Assembly: GCA_963969395.1 (NCBI GenBank)
Contig: OZ017797.1
Location: 13,764,001-13,828,000 of the forward strand
From: Pseudoscleropodium purum
Lineage: Eukaryota > Streptophyta > Bryopsida > Hypnales > Brachytheciaceae
DNA: 64,000 nucleotides
Direction: 5' to 3'
Both the position numbers and the translations under genes were made by a program. Each line of letters starts with the position of its first letter. The first letter of the stretch is position 1. Positions 49,121 to 61,600 of this stretch are shown here, piece after piece. Below the pieces are notes generated by a model. That model did not search any database. It saw only the letters and a list, made by a program, of their open reading frames with translations, and was not told where the DNA came from.

Positions 49121-49500
49121 GTGAAGCGGTTTTATGTTTTCTTGGACCATTAGCTATCGAGATTCTGTTTTGTTCGCACTGTGTTGAGGACGCGCGCGAG
49201 GAGTGCGAGTGAGAAGTACTTAAGTTCATCGAGTGAAAGCAGAGAGGCTGTTTAGTGCTTCTCTTTCTCTTGCGAAGCACGCCATTGGATCCCGAAAGTA
49301 GCAGATGCGATGAGATAGTGAAGTGATTTTATTTTATTTGGAAACTTTAGCTCACTGATCTGTTTTGTATCCACTGTGCTGAGGAAGCGAGAAGTACGTG
49401 TGGTTGAGTGCGAGGTACTTAAAGCTCATCGTCGTTATTCCGAAGCAGAAAGTGCTTTTCGTTTTGTTGCGGAGCACGTGATTGCATCTGGAAAGAGACT
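49121..49500 (+). repeat. Tandem duplication, about 197 bp, in the leader or promoter of the DUF1442 gene
   Basis: Unit 1 (49121-49303) and unit 2 (49318-49500) share GTGAAG-GTTTTAT, TCTGTTTTGT-(C/A)CACTGTG(T)TGAGGA, GAGTGCGAG, AGTACTTAAG-TCATCG and GCGAAGCAC/GCGGAGCAC, with many differences. The duplication is therefore old. Unit 2 carries a G-box CACGTG where unit 1 has CACGCC. Confidence 0.7.
49475..49480 (+). promoter_or_regulatory. G-box (CACGTG)
   Basis: A perfect palindromic G-box, the core site of plant bZIP and bHLH factors, about 475 bases before the DUF1442 start codon. Whether it lies in the promoter or the leader depends on the unknown transcription start. A motif this short can occur by chance. 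Confidence 0.3.
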
Positions 49501-49953
49501 CGTCGTGGAGGATGAGTCATTGAGTTTTACATTTTTTTCCTTTTGTAGCCACAGCGTTCGCGACACGCCGGCCAACTTCAAGGTTGAGTACTTCTTTCTG
49601 AGTCAGAGAGGGGGAGATTGTTTCGAAAATGATATTGCCTCTGTCCTTTCGCACAGAAGTGTGACCTTGTCGGATTCGCTGTCTTTCCCTCCTCTTGCGC
49701 ACCGTCAATGCAACGAGCAAATAGTCTTTAAAGGGTAGAACCTTCTCGTGTTTTTTTCACGAAATTGTGGTAGAGCTCGCGAATCTGTTTCTCGAGTTTC
49801 TATACTGTTTGTTCGAGATTCTTCTTCTTGGTGGCTTCTACCTGCTGCTACTGCTCCTTGTTGTACACATCGTTGTTTCTCGCTGAGGACAGTTGGTAGT
49901 GCGGACACTACACAGCCGCTGTAGAAACAGTTTCGCTTCTGACGTCCTCGTCG

Positions 49954-50868
49954 ATGAGCATGAGTTGGTCTCCGGAGAGCGCTGCAAGTGCCTACAGGGA
50001 TGCGCTCAAATTGGTAAGTGGCATCATCTGTGAGATGAATTACGTCAACTCTTTCTGCGGCATTATTATATATGACTATATGAAACTGCTAATGTGGTAG
50101 GAATCAATTTACGCATAGTGCAAGCATGTGTCTCTTTCTTGGAGAGGCTTTTTAAGTTTTGTGACGTGTTCGTGAGCATAGTATATCTGTTTGCGTCGTT
50201 CACACTTTTGCTGTGTTATTACTGTTTCTAATCTTTCCTTTTTCATCTTGCAGAGTAAGATAGCAAAGCAAAGGAAGTACACCATAGCAGGCACAGAACC
50301 ACACAGCACAGAGTTCATAGCCGCCTTGGCCGCCGGGATTGAAGCGAAACTCATTGTTGAAGTCAGTTCATGTGCTGGCCCGTCCACTATTGCACTTGCT
50401 GTTGCAGCGCGGCAAACAGGCGGCCGCTTGATTTGCATCTTATCCAATTCTCAAGCTCTTCTCGATGCTATGGTGGCGATGAAGGAGCTGGGATTGTCCC
50501 GAGTCGTCGAGTTTATGATCGGAGACGCAGAAGACATTCTTCCTCAGTATGTAGATGTGGATTTCGCTTTGATCGATTGTATGAAGGAGCATAATGTGGA
50601 GCTCTTTGAAGTGTTACGATTCAACTCTACAAGGGCTGTCGTGGTTGCCGACAACCTGTTCGATAGGAAAGCAACAGCTGCGTATGGGAAAATCATTAAG
50701 AACAGACCAGGAGCGCGGTCTATAACTCTGCCTATTGGCAAGGGTATAGAGATTTCTAGACTGGAAGAGGACAATGGTAGGAGCCATCAAGGAAGAAGGC
50801 TTACCAAACGAGTCAGCTGGGCCATGGATCTAGAGAAAATGTATTCAAACGACATTCTGCAGTGCTAG
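49954..50868 (+). CDS. DUF1442 family protein (class I SAM-methyltransferase-like), 224 aa
   Basis: Exon 1, 49954-50013, encodes MSMSWSPESAASAYRDALKL. The intron at 50014-50253 has GTAAGT and a pyrimidine-rich TTTTTCATCTTGCAG. Exon 2 runs 50254-50868. The WSPE-A-AY start and the overall plan match the plant-specific DUF1442 family. That family has a Rossmann methyltransferase-like fold and mostly unknown substrates. Visible landmarks are a motif-I-like VEVSSCAGPSTIAL (residues 55-68), an acidic GDAEDILPQ (110-118), VDFALIDC (122-129), VVVADN (149-154) and LPIGKG (179-184). Length is normal for the family. No transit peptide is evident, suggesting a cytosolic protein. The SAM motif lacks the canonical Gly-x-Gly, so catalysis is unproven. 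The start is well supported by the conserved N-terminal motif. An alternative 3' splice model extends the protein (see findings). Confidence 0.85.
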
Positions 50869-50900
50869 TGGCTATCCCTCTGAACTTTCACTTTTCTCAG

Positions 50901-51273
50901 CACTTCAAACACTTGAGGGCCTAAAAACCGACAATTGGGATGCACATCAAGAGCCACATCTGAAGAACTTGTCTGTGAAACTTTTCCAGAAAAATAGGCC
51001 TCGAGGTTGTGCTCGAGGAACTAGTAGCTCGTTGCCCCTGATTTTTTACGAACATAAGAGCGTCCCGGTGAGCGACTAGTTTTTTTGGGGATCTGAGTCT
51101 CTAAACATCCCTCGTGGGAAACAGTTTTTCCTTATGTAGGTGCATGCTGGCATGTTGCTTACAACTGTCGAATCCTGTTTTTTGAATTGATATAGATGGG
51201 CCTCGTGTGGCTGCCGAAGTATGACGAGTCTGCGTTGAGGCAGGCTGAGTTCAACGCACGAGCACTTCGCTAG
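50901..51273 (+). other. Possible alternative 3' exons of the DUF1442 gene
   Basis: Downstream of the stop, one frame stays open for about 80 codons without an ATG (50834-51079) and looks like protein (ALQTLEGLKTDNWDAHQEP, HLKNLSVKLFQKN). A donor CCG|GTGAGC at 51068 and an acceptor GATATAG| before 51196 join it in phase 0 to GLVWLPKYDESALRQAEF, ending at the stop 51271-51273. If exon 2 uses the donor ATG|GTAGGA at 50777 and the acceptor TTTTCTCAG| before 50901, all phases match and give a 275-residue protein. This could be alternative splicing, a separate small gene, or coincidence. Confidence 0.35.
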
Positions 51274-52297
51274 TGGTTGATGTACAGTTTTGTATAAATA
51301 CTCTACATTAGGTGTGTGATACTGAATGATACATTACTGTTAGTTGTCGTGTGAGAAGACGTGACAAATCGGAGTGTTGTGAAAAACACCGACGTCCAAA
51401 TCGGACTTTTATTTTAGCCCAGCTGTGGCGAACATTTACTTCAACGCACGCATCCTTTTTGCCATTGGCTTGGGAAGAGCGTTGAATAGTCAAGACAAGC
51501 TTTGACTTGTAATTGTTCATGAATACTGTGAACTTGGCCCGGTCTACTTGGTGTTGTATGGTTCATAAGTTCTGGTGCATAAGGACCTCGGTAGCTACTA
51601 TCCTTCACTTGAACCGAAGAACGCTTCCTTGTCGTGTTATAATATTATTTTGCGAAGGAGGCAGTGTCCGGTGTAGCTTGAGTGATTGTTGTGTACCAAT
51701 ATGGCCTACCACCATAGCACGCTAGTTATAAGAGCATCGCCACTGCTCCTTGCCAAGCAACTTGTCATCAACTGTTTGTGCATCTCCGCCCCTCGCAAAG
51801 TCACACACAAGGCAATATGAAAGTGGGCACTGTCCCCTTCAAATGTAAGCCGCGGGCTGGTAGGATAAAGGGGAGAGCATCTCTCACCAAACACCCTAGA
51901 ATGTTGTGTCTTTACCGAATCTCCTTCTTGCCGAACTTGGATAGGAAGATCCTATCACAGTACTTGCAACTTGGATGAGCAATCATGGTTGGGACATATG
52001 CCAAGGGGAACTCATCACTGCAAATTTGAGCCTCTCTAAACCCCAGATTGTGCAGGTTGTGGTTGTGCACATTTCAGGCAAGACTCTAGATGAATCACTT
52101 TTGGGTGAACTTTGCACTTAGGTGTACTTTCCTAAAGGGTCTTACATTACAGATTTTGATACAAGGGTGCCTATTAATACTTGTCAAGGTGCACGGCACA
52201 AGTCGTTCGAAGCTTGAGCACCTGATCAAAAGATAAAATACAGGAAGTTTGGGCTAGCGAGTATTCTAAGAATAGAGAGTTGGATAAAACCTGAACA
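51274..52297. other. Intergenic region between two convergent genes
   Basis: Holds the 3' UTRs of both neighbours. Several short ORFs on both strands (for example 51513-51725 and 51778-51978) show no family and are probably chance. Confidence 0.5.
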
Positions 52298-55200
52298 CTA
52301 TGATCCTGTTCTCCTGGATGGAGAATCATCTTCTGCAAGTCTAGAAAGTGCCCAAGTAGTGCCACCACTTCCTTTGGCTTCTTCAAACTGTAAAATGTTT
52401 TTGTGGAAACGTCTAAGACTGCTGCGATGTCCTACACTGATGAATGTGATACCCACTTCCTGGATTGCTGTGTACAGACTTACCTGCAAATTGTTACATA
52501 CACACAACTTCATTCAGTGAGAAGAAAACTCTGTCTGACACTTAAGCGACCAAACTCTCGTTAAGAACCTTGGAAATCACGACAGTGTATTTTGCATTAG
52601 CTTTGCCAGGCAGAATCTCACATAGTATAGGTTCAAGAGGGTAATACACTACATCTGGAGAGATGTAGTGTATTACATGAAAATGTAAGGTAACCACATC
52701 TAAAACCACAGTATAAAGCGCTGACCATAATTACTAGTATAATAATTTGCAGACTATTTAAACATTCTTGTTATAAAATCAACGAGGATTCTAATACACC
52801 AGAGAATGCATTAATTGGGTACCATATGCAATAATAATAAGCGATCAAAGTTTTATAAGTATAGTATGTAAAATTGACATCTAATCTTCAGGTGATATCA
52901 AAACATTATTCAGAAGGTTGGAAATTCGTTGTTGAGAGTTGAAACTAAAAAAAAAATACGTCAAGAACGAAGAAGAAACCAGTATTAAGTCAATAAAACT
53001 GAGAAGAAACCAGAGAGAAGACCAGCAATAGGTAGGACCATTTTATAATCCCTGTGGAAATATGGGCTAATTTAAACTACCTTTTTCTGTATGGACCTCA
53101 GATTCATTGCTGAATTATGTGTTATGGCACATTTTCATTATGCAAGATTTAGGGGTGTTACATTTTGGTATCACAATTAGGAACCTCTACCCAAACCCAA
53201 CAATAGTGGGACAGATGATGCAATTTCCTTGCTTCTTTAAGCAGGATAAGCAACATTTTTTCTTGGGCCTACCATTGTAAGGGCGATGAGGCTCAGACTT
53301 GCCCTCCTGCTCAGTAGCCTTGCAATGGTGAAGCTACTCAAAAGAGTTGCTTACCCAACACCTATCGGAGAAGAGATTGTATATTGAATGTGGTGACAAA
53401 TTAAAAGGAGCGCATTGTACCTCATTGTTTTCATCCAACGCGCTGGTAGATTCATCCATAAGAGCTAACTGAGGTCGAGACAGTAAAAGGCGTGCAAACG
53501 CGAGGCGCTGTTGCTCTCCCAGTGATAGTACACTCGCCCATTCCACGTACGAATCCAAACCATCACAGCGATCCATCAAGTGTCCTAATCGAACACGGTC
53601 TAGTACCTGAACGAGCTGATCATCGTTCGGAGGTAGCCCCTGCACTACTTTCGATTTGACATTGTCTCTTTTCGAAACGAAGGGCAAAGAACCTGTACAA
53701 GACGTGAAATATCAGCAAGTACATCCCTGGCACTGATCCTGCCACTGTACAAAATCTATAGGGTCATTTGCACAAAGGGCGTCTTAGATCGAAAGTTGAC
53801 TACGTCAGGCAAGGGCGAAAAATATACCATTAGAAGTGTCTACACGGACTTCTTCTTCGCTCCACCTTGGGTAAAGTAGTTGCTGGCGAAGAGTGCCAAG
53901 CACCATGTATGGCCGCTGTGGCAAGAAAAAAACCTCACCGCTCCCCATGCTCTCAGCATCTTGCACTATGGCCCCATTCGTCTTATCTTGAAATCCACTC
54001 TGAAATGACACAGAACTGTAAGATGCCACCCTCTACGGTACGATTAGAACTCTTCAGCTGAAAAGGAGAGACTTCTTTCATTCCAATTCAATTGAGGCGC
54101 TTTTACCTTACTTTGCATCATCTGAGTCACTTCAGATAATGAAGCGGATAATTCTCTCCAAAGAGGATAAATAATCACCCACACACTTAGAAGCCAGTAC
54201 ATCTACGTTTCTCTAATAGAAAGCCGTATTCGAAATCTGTGATCAAGAATACAATCGTCAAGATTGATTATTGCAGCTCATTACCTCTTCGACCAAATTT
54301 TGGCCTGAGTTTCCAATGTTTTCATTATGCATCTCACTAGCATCTCCCATTCTCATGTCCTCGCCTCCTTCCTCCACACGATGTTTCACGTATCTCTTGA
54401 TTGTGCCGGAACCCGATCTCCAAAGCCCAGCAATGGCCCGTAATAAGGATGTCTTACCACTCCCACTTGCGCCCATAATCTGTAAAACAGGACGTCGCTC
54501 AAAAGTTACAAGCTGTAACTCACCAATAGTTTCAAAAGTCGCCCTCGCGGGTATAGATACTATCTGCTGAGCTAAATCACCTAAAATAACTATGTCACTG
54601 TTCCAGGACCTGTTGTTTCATTACACATTCATGCAAGGGCATTACAACAATTCCACTAGTGTGGGACACTAGATGATCAAAGCACATGCAGCTAGTATGC
54701 TTGCTCAAAGTGAAAAGACAGAAGAGAAAGAGGGAGCGCGATGCTCACCAGCAAATCCTCTCCTTTATTTACGACCAAAGAAAGTTCTGTGAAGAGTGAC
54801 ATGGAGTACTGAGGAGTAAACAATGTTACGTTCTCAAGTACGAGAAGAGCATGCGATGAGCTTGTCGACTCTTGGACATCAACTAAATTAATACGCGACT
54901 TTGATATCGACGTTGACGTCGAACCGATAACCGTTCCTTCGGGTTCAGGCTGATCAATTGAAGTCCCTCCATTTTGGAATGTGACTTGTGAGAGCGCATT
55001 CTGCTCATCCAAAATATCAGTAAATTCACCTGAAAAAGTAATACCACCGAGTATCAGACAGGAAAATTACCAAATTGAGCAACCCAAACCATCAAATACG
55101 ATGCAAGTCAGAAGGAGATAACCCGGATAATGAAAAACGAATTTCGCCTCAAAACGTACCAAGCCGGTCCACCACGGCAGAGAAAGCAGTAAGTGACTGA

Positions 55201-58160
55201 AATTGGTAGACGATGATGGAGAAGTCGCTCAGAACATTGTTAAATGCCGAAAAGGATTGATTAATTACACCGAATTCTATCTTTCCAGCAAAATACAAGG
55301 GTGCTACCACGGCTGCTGGCAAGAGCTGTATGAGATAGCGGTAGAAGCTCGTAAAAAAGTCCAGGTTCCTTGACGAAATAAGTAGTTGCTGCCACCCACA
55401 TGCATAAAATGTGTAAGGAAATGGAGATGATGTCTACGGCCATTCACAAGCCTAGTTTCTCAGGTCAGCAAGTGAATACTTCTTCTCTTCCTTCAAAAGA
55501 AGTAGAGAGTTCAACGACAAAACTGGCAAACTACAAAACAAGAATTGTACTGTCAATACAAGCAGTCAGACCACATGTACTTAAAACCTAACGCAGAAAA
55601 TTGCACTTAAGAATTCACCATTTAAGCTAAACAGTGTCCGGAAAAATTGAGATTCCCACATATTGAATACCAACAAAGAGAATAACATACGGTGTAATTG
55701 TCGAAGGACTGCTTGAACCGCTGGAGCAGGAGTTGTATCTCGCTGGTCTCGCCTCCGTAGAAAGCTATTGACTCTGCATTTTCTCGAACACGGACTAATC
55801 CATATCGGAAATCTGCTTCCTTCTTTTCTTGCATAAAATTAAGCCCTACCAAGTTCTGCCGAATGTTACACACCATTAGCAACGTACTCACAGCATGTCA
55901 TCACAATAGGAGTATAAAGTGAGATCACGCAATAAAACAACGCTATGGGAAAGACTACGTCAATCAAGCTAGTGTGAAAAGGCACCCAAAAACAAATGGA
56001 GAAAGATAACCGTTGGAGAAAGCTCTCACCCTGCCTAATAACACGCTTAAGGCAGTCCCTCCTATTGAATAAACTAGGAGAACAAAGAATAATGGAGGAT
56101 AAATTCCATAGAGAATTCCGCTGAAGGATATCAGGTTGATGGTCGCATTGAATAGAGCTAGAGCAAAGCCTAGAGCGCTCCCAGAGAAACTATTCAAGTC
56201 GTCAACAATACGTTGATCGGGATTATCAATCATTGACTGAGACTGGATGTTGTAAAACGTTCGATTTTCAAAATACTTGTCCAGGTATTGCGTTGTCATC
56301 CACCCACGCCATCTGAGAGCTAGTGTGTCTCTGAAATAATCTCGCAGAACAAAAACCTACCAGGTCAAATCCACATTTTCAGAGATACTCACCAATCTAG
56401 AGTGAACACCTTAAGGATTGACCAGTGAAACATCATCGCACTGCTCTGTAAAGTTAAATTCAATGCTCATGCATCCTTGCTTCATTAATTTTTTTATTCC
56501 AACAATCAGAACTCAAAAGCTGATAGTTGAAACTTCTCACAAAAACACTCGTCTTACATTAACAAATTTTCTTAATCATGTAAGTTCAAGTGCTTACTGG
56601 TATGCCTCCAAGAAATGCCGCAAAATATTTGATGAGCTGGTTATAAAATTGCTCCTGATCCTTGCCTGCAGAATAAAAAAACCTTCTTAAATTAAAGAAA
56701 CTGTAAGTGTAACTCTTAAGCCTATGTAGATTCGACCGTGATATGTCTGCACACTGCTTGATTGTGGACTGAGGCCAAAGAACATTTACTCACGCTTTCT
56801 AGAAAGTCACACTTGCTAGCCTGATTGAAGCTAGCGCAATTCTTGAGATCTTATTAGAGTCAAAGTTGTTATACTTACTCGCTAGGGCATTGTAAAAGTC
56901 ACGTCCCAGAAAATTGAATCCCACACTTATGCCTGTGGTAGCTAAAGTGAGAGCAAAAACTCCAAGCAACCAGAAGCGGGCCTTCACTTTATCTTCTGAG
57001 CTCCAATACGGGGCTGCCACCTTCCAAAACCTTCGGAGAAGAGTAGGCAAATCTGAAGCTAGCCTCTACAAAGCAACGGCATCCGATGATGTGAGGCACG
57101 TGAAATTTGGCTTATCCAGGTTTGAAGAACGGTTGAGACATTGCAATCTCCAACATCTCAGAGGACAGAAATACAGGAAATTGAATAGCACTTACAAGTT
57201 TTGAAATTTCAACTCTTGCGTGAAGTGATCAGTATCATTAACCTAAGTCTCGATCATCTATCATACGATTGTGACGTAGATCATTGATATCACGCTCTGA
57301 ATCTATGCGCATTGTACGTACCGCTCCAGCTCATATTTCACTTTAAGACCTCTCGCATAATCTTAACTCTTCTTTTGCAAAGAAAATTGAGTCACATCTA
57401 ATACATTATGGATAAAAGAAAGAATTGACTTCCAAATGAGCTAAGGGCTTCAAGGACTCACATTGTTCACAAGATATAGAAAACCGTAGCTTTAAATTCA
57501 CCACATTAAATTCGTCAATGTAGCAAATGATTCATTTTAGCTTCTTACAAGTCCTTAGGTGGCAAATCTTTCAATATAAGAACCTCAACATGGATTCATT
57601 TTTTGTAGACTACTGCTGCAAACTATCGTAATTACAGAATAGCCTATTTGCACCTTTCTCATATGTCACTGACAGTCCTCCAATCTCTGAATTGAAAATT
57701 CTGAACTGCCGATACGTCACGAAGAAACTAGCACCAAAGCCATTGAGAGAAAAAGAACCTGTTGCTCAGACGGCGGTAAAAACTCCGCAATGCAGCCATC
57801 AAATACCGCTTCAGTCGAAGCGGCCACCACGGGGTCACGACGGAATGAAGCTCCTGGCAACTCCACAGAATCGCCAGCCCTTTCCGCCTTTCCAGGGTTG
57901 CCCGTTTCCGCACCTTCGGTTAAGGAGTCGGAGTCCGACGACCTTGCACAAAGACTCTTTCTCTGCCGAAGCGAGACCAGAATTCGAGACGCATGTCGCC
58001 TCAACCTCAAATTTCCCTCGCTCGCTGTCCATTTCCTCGACAGTGAAATCTGCGAACTGCACAATGTCCGCGGAGCACGCCATAATTGCGGACAGCGCTC
58101 AATTTCCTGCGGCGAAATAACAGAGCGACTGAATTCTCGGGTGCCAAATGAAAGACTCAT
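52298..58160 (-). CDS. ABCD2: Half-size ABC transporter, ABCD2-type (predicted chloroplast), 11 exons
   Basis: Exons on the minus strand, in order: 58160-57759, 57065-56879, 56665-56598, 56356-56030, 55855-55691, 55388-55160, 55029-54749, 54479-54285, 53999-53828, 53692-53421, 52483-52298. All are GT-AG with matching phases, giving 827 residues. Residues 1-134 are Ser/Arg-rich and transit-peptide-like. The SbmA/BacA-like membrane domain follows: RRFWKVAAPYW at 145-155, a first helix near 165-186, NPDQRIVDD near 264, and YRYLIQLLPAAVVAPLYF near 396-413. The nucleotide-binding domain is complete: Walker A GASGSGKT (556-563), Q-loop LPQRPY (Q646), signature LSLGEQQ (731-737), Walker B LALMDE (751-756), D-loop SALD (759-762) and H-loop His785. 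It works as a dimer. The plant chloroplast substrate is not established. Least certain are the exon 1/2 junction and the exon 9/10 boundaries. It is convergent with the DUF1442 gene. Confidence 0.9.
52641..52676. repeat. Perfect 16-bp inverted repeat in the last intron of the ABC transporter gene
   Basis: GTAATACACTACATCT, a four-base loop GGAG, then AGATGTAGTGTATTAC. It lies in the 937-base last intron (52484-53420). The stem is too short for a typical plant microRNA precursor. Confidence 0.85.
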
Positions 58161-58640
58161 CCTCACGCTCTATCCAGCTCTGAGGTTCTGAATCAAAACC
58201 GCGGCTACCTTGTTTTGTGCTCCCAACCGAATCCTATCACGCCATTTTCTCTCTCCGACAATTTCATGATCCGCGACGCTCTTGCAATTGTCGCAATAAG
58301 ACTGCGACGACAAGAAATCAACGGTGACCTAAACGCCAAAGAGGACGAAAGGGGATGATAACTTAATGGCCCCGCAATAAAAATGGTTGGAGCTCCGGTG
58401 CCGTGTGCAATGGTGCTCTTTCTCCCTCCGCCGCTCGCCAGCAGACAGGATTGCATTTCCAGGGACGGCCAATGCTCGTCGGGAAGACCATCAACTACAG
58501 TAATGATATTTAGGGGCGTTTTTTGCATTTGGGGCCAAGCCAAGAAAATAGAAATTGCAAGCACTCTCATGGATGAAATTGAGATCATTTCTAAGTTCTT
58601 GACTATTATCATACGTGGTGGTCAGGGCTGGCAAAAAAAT
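58161..58640 (-). promoter_or_regulatory. Putative promoter and 5' UTR of the ABC transporter gene
   Basis: A GC-rich stretch directly upstream of the ATG, ending sharply at about 58640, where the DNA becomes AT-rich. An in-frame TAG lies three codons before the chosen ATG, which fixes the start. Long frames on both strands (58205-58612 minus, 58383-58661 plus) overlap each other and match no family. A divergent second transcript cannot be excluded. Confidence 0.4.
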
Positions 58641-61600
58641 AATTCTACAAACAAATGTTAAAAATTTTGTAAATTTCTTTGTAAATTTTTATATGACCAA
58701 AAAAAAATATGATAAAATATTGGTGAAATATTTTTCATGTTGGCAAATTAAAATAAAATATTTGGTTATGGTAATGAGAAATCTTAAAGATTTTAATTTC
58801 CTTGTCATAGTTTGAACCCTAAAAGAATGTTGAGGTTAAAAGGTTGATGATGGATGACTTTTAAGATTATTGTAGAAATAAAGAATGCACCTATTGGTTC
58901 AAAAATTGAATCATTTTTAGCAAAGTACCTTCGAAATAGGGCTTGTCTTTTCATGGTTTAGTGTAAAGAACCTCTTAGTATTGTAGTAACAAACTCTTTA
59001 ACCTAAGAAGGATGCCATAGACACCAAGTGTCTCATGGATAACTTCACTTGAGATTATAGAATGGGAAAAAAAAAAATTCTCATCTAATATTTATTTTAA
59101 AAGTTGCTTGAGTATATTTTTAGTCAATAATATTGCAAATTTCCTCATTATAGTATTATTGACTTTTCTAAAGAAGAAGCTGCTTAATCCATGAATCACC
59201 TTTGTAGAATATTTTGACCATTTCTTGCTATTTTCTCTTGATGTGAATTTGAGCCAAAAAAATGATATTTTTTGAATTTGAGTTCAACTAATGAAATGAA
59301 GCTTATCAAATTTAATTCCTACTCAAATTATAAATTTTGAAAAATTCATAAATTTCAATATTTTATAAAAATATGAACTTTGGACTTCTAATCATGGTTT
59401 ATTGATATTCTAACTTTAAATTATACCATGATATCATAAACTACAATATACATCTATGTTGAAAATTTTAGATTTTTTGTGAATATTTTGTATTTTCTAT
59501 GAATTTTCTTCAATTTTATTTTAAAGAATTTATAGTAATTTCAAATTTTCACCAAAAAGTTTGAAAATTTTTATGACTTATAGTAGACATATGATTTCAT
59601 CTTTGAAAAATAAATATTAGATTTTTCATTCATATCTAATTGCAAAATGGCATCAAATAGATAGTGATGTATAATGAGGCTTGAAATCAATTGTCATCTA
59701 TGGGCTTGTCTTTCTAGGGTTAATTATAGATAACCTTTTAAAACTTATAGTCTTCATTGAAGTAATGAAACTACTTACATTTGTCAATATACAAATTTTG
59801 GATGAAACATCATTATATATCTCAAATATTTACATTTTTTTTGGCGATTTTGTCTTACTTTTAAAAAATCATATTTTTTGGTGATTTATCTTCTCAAAAT
59901 CAAAGAATGTTTTGTTGAATATTTCATGTTTGTATTTAGAATCACCACATAGACAACAAATTCTACAAATAGAATCTTTGACTAACCCCCTTGCCATTTG
60001 CAAAGTTGAATTGATTGCTATATACAAATGAATGAGAAAGTTTGTATATGTCACAAGACAAAGGATTAGTTGTAGGTTCTTAAAAAAATTGAATTGTGCA
60101 TTATCCCATAGGCATGTGATTTTTGTGAACCTTTGAACCTATATGTTTTGTTAAGTAAAAATTTGTAAGGGACCTATGACTTTGGAATTAGGATCTAAGG
60201 TGAGTGCTTTCAAATGTGCTACATGCTTGTATCATTTTACAGTTTAAAATTAAATTATGCTGTGTTATAAAGTTTCACATTCTTACCATTGATTTAGCTA
60301 GGCTTTAGTGCCAATTTAATACACAAGCATATGATATGTGAGTAGCCCTAAACCATACTAGGTATTGGTTGATAAGAGACTACTTGCACAAATGTTATTA
60401 ACAAGAAAATTATTTGAATTGGACTCTATTTGATGAACTTGGTTGATTGTCATTTATTAATAAGAAGTTTTCAGAATTTATGATAAATTAGAAATTCAAA
60501 TTAATTCAAAGATGGAATTTCTGATGCAATTATCAATATTAGTACAAATAGTCTACCAACTAGATCCTCAGCCTAATGTAGTGGTACAAATATTTTGTTG
60601 TTCAAATCTCTTTGCAATGTAAAAATGAATATGTTATGATGGTAAACATAGTTTCTATAACAATGTTAGTTTAAGTTCACTACACAAAACAATTAAACTA
60701 AGGTTTGTCTGTCTATATCAATACACTAAGGTTTAGATTAATTTGGTTTGTTATAAAATAAAGGCTATTGACAATGCTTTCACATAAACAAGTCAAGAGA
60801 CAATCAAAATAGCTTGTTAGAACTAAAAAATAATCAAGGCTCAAAGTAGGATGGCTTGTGGTGCAATGAATCTAGTAGTTAAACATCAATGGGTGAATGC
60901 AAGAAACACTTGTCTTTTTTTGTACTTTTAGCCTCAAGCAGGTGTTTTTTTGCTCATAATTTTTGCATCATATGTTAGTTTAGTATGAAATTTAAAACAA
61001 GGTACATGTGGTAATTGTAAACATTGAGTAATTTCTTTCCAATTTTTCCAATTATTTTAATATTTTTAAACAACCTTCAATTGGATGTCTACCTTTGCCA
61101 TTTTGAGGGGGGTTTAGTACTATTTTCGATCCAAAAATGCAAATTGGAAGATAAAAATTGGATGACAAGGACTTCTACTAAAGTTACACAAGCCTTTGAA
61201 GATTTTTTCTAAGAATAGTAAATTTTCCACCTTTACATGTGCTCAAAGTGCACTACCTTTGTGCAATTGCAAAGAACACAAATTTTTTTCCCCCAAAATG
61301 AAAATATATGAGAAAGAGCATCTTCAAGTTAGAAAAAATAGAATTTAAACAAATAATAATTTTTTACTATTTTCTAAAAATCAAATAGCAAAGCATCAAT
61401 TTTCTTGGCATTTTACATTGCTTATTTTTTAAGTATAAATTTTAGAAATAAATTTTTATAGGCCTGAATTTTCACAAAAATACTATTTTGAATGCTTTTC
61501 AAATTATCCATGTTTTATTTTATTTTTAAATTTTTCATTCCAAAAGTCATAGTACTCATTGAAATAGGCCGCTTTGAAACAAAAATGGCAAGTATTTCTT

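Noticed and set aside
58205..58612. 135-codon minus-strand ORF just upstream of the ABC transporter ATG
   Set aside because: It is out of frame with the transporter, matches no family, and overlaps a 92-codon plus-strand ORF in the same GC-rich stretch. GC-rich promoter DNA readily gives such open frames.
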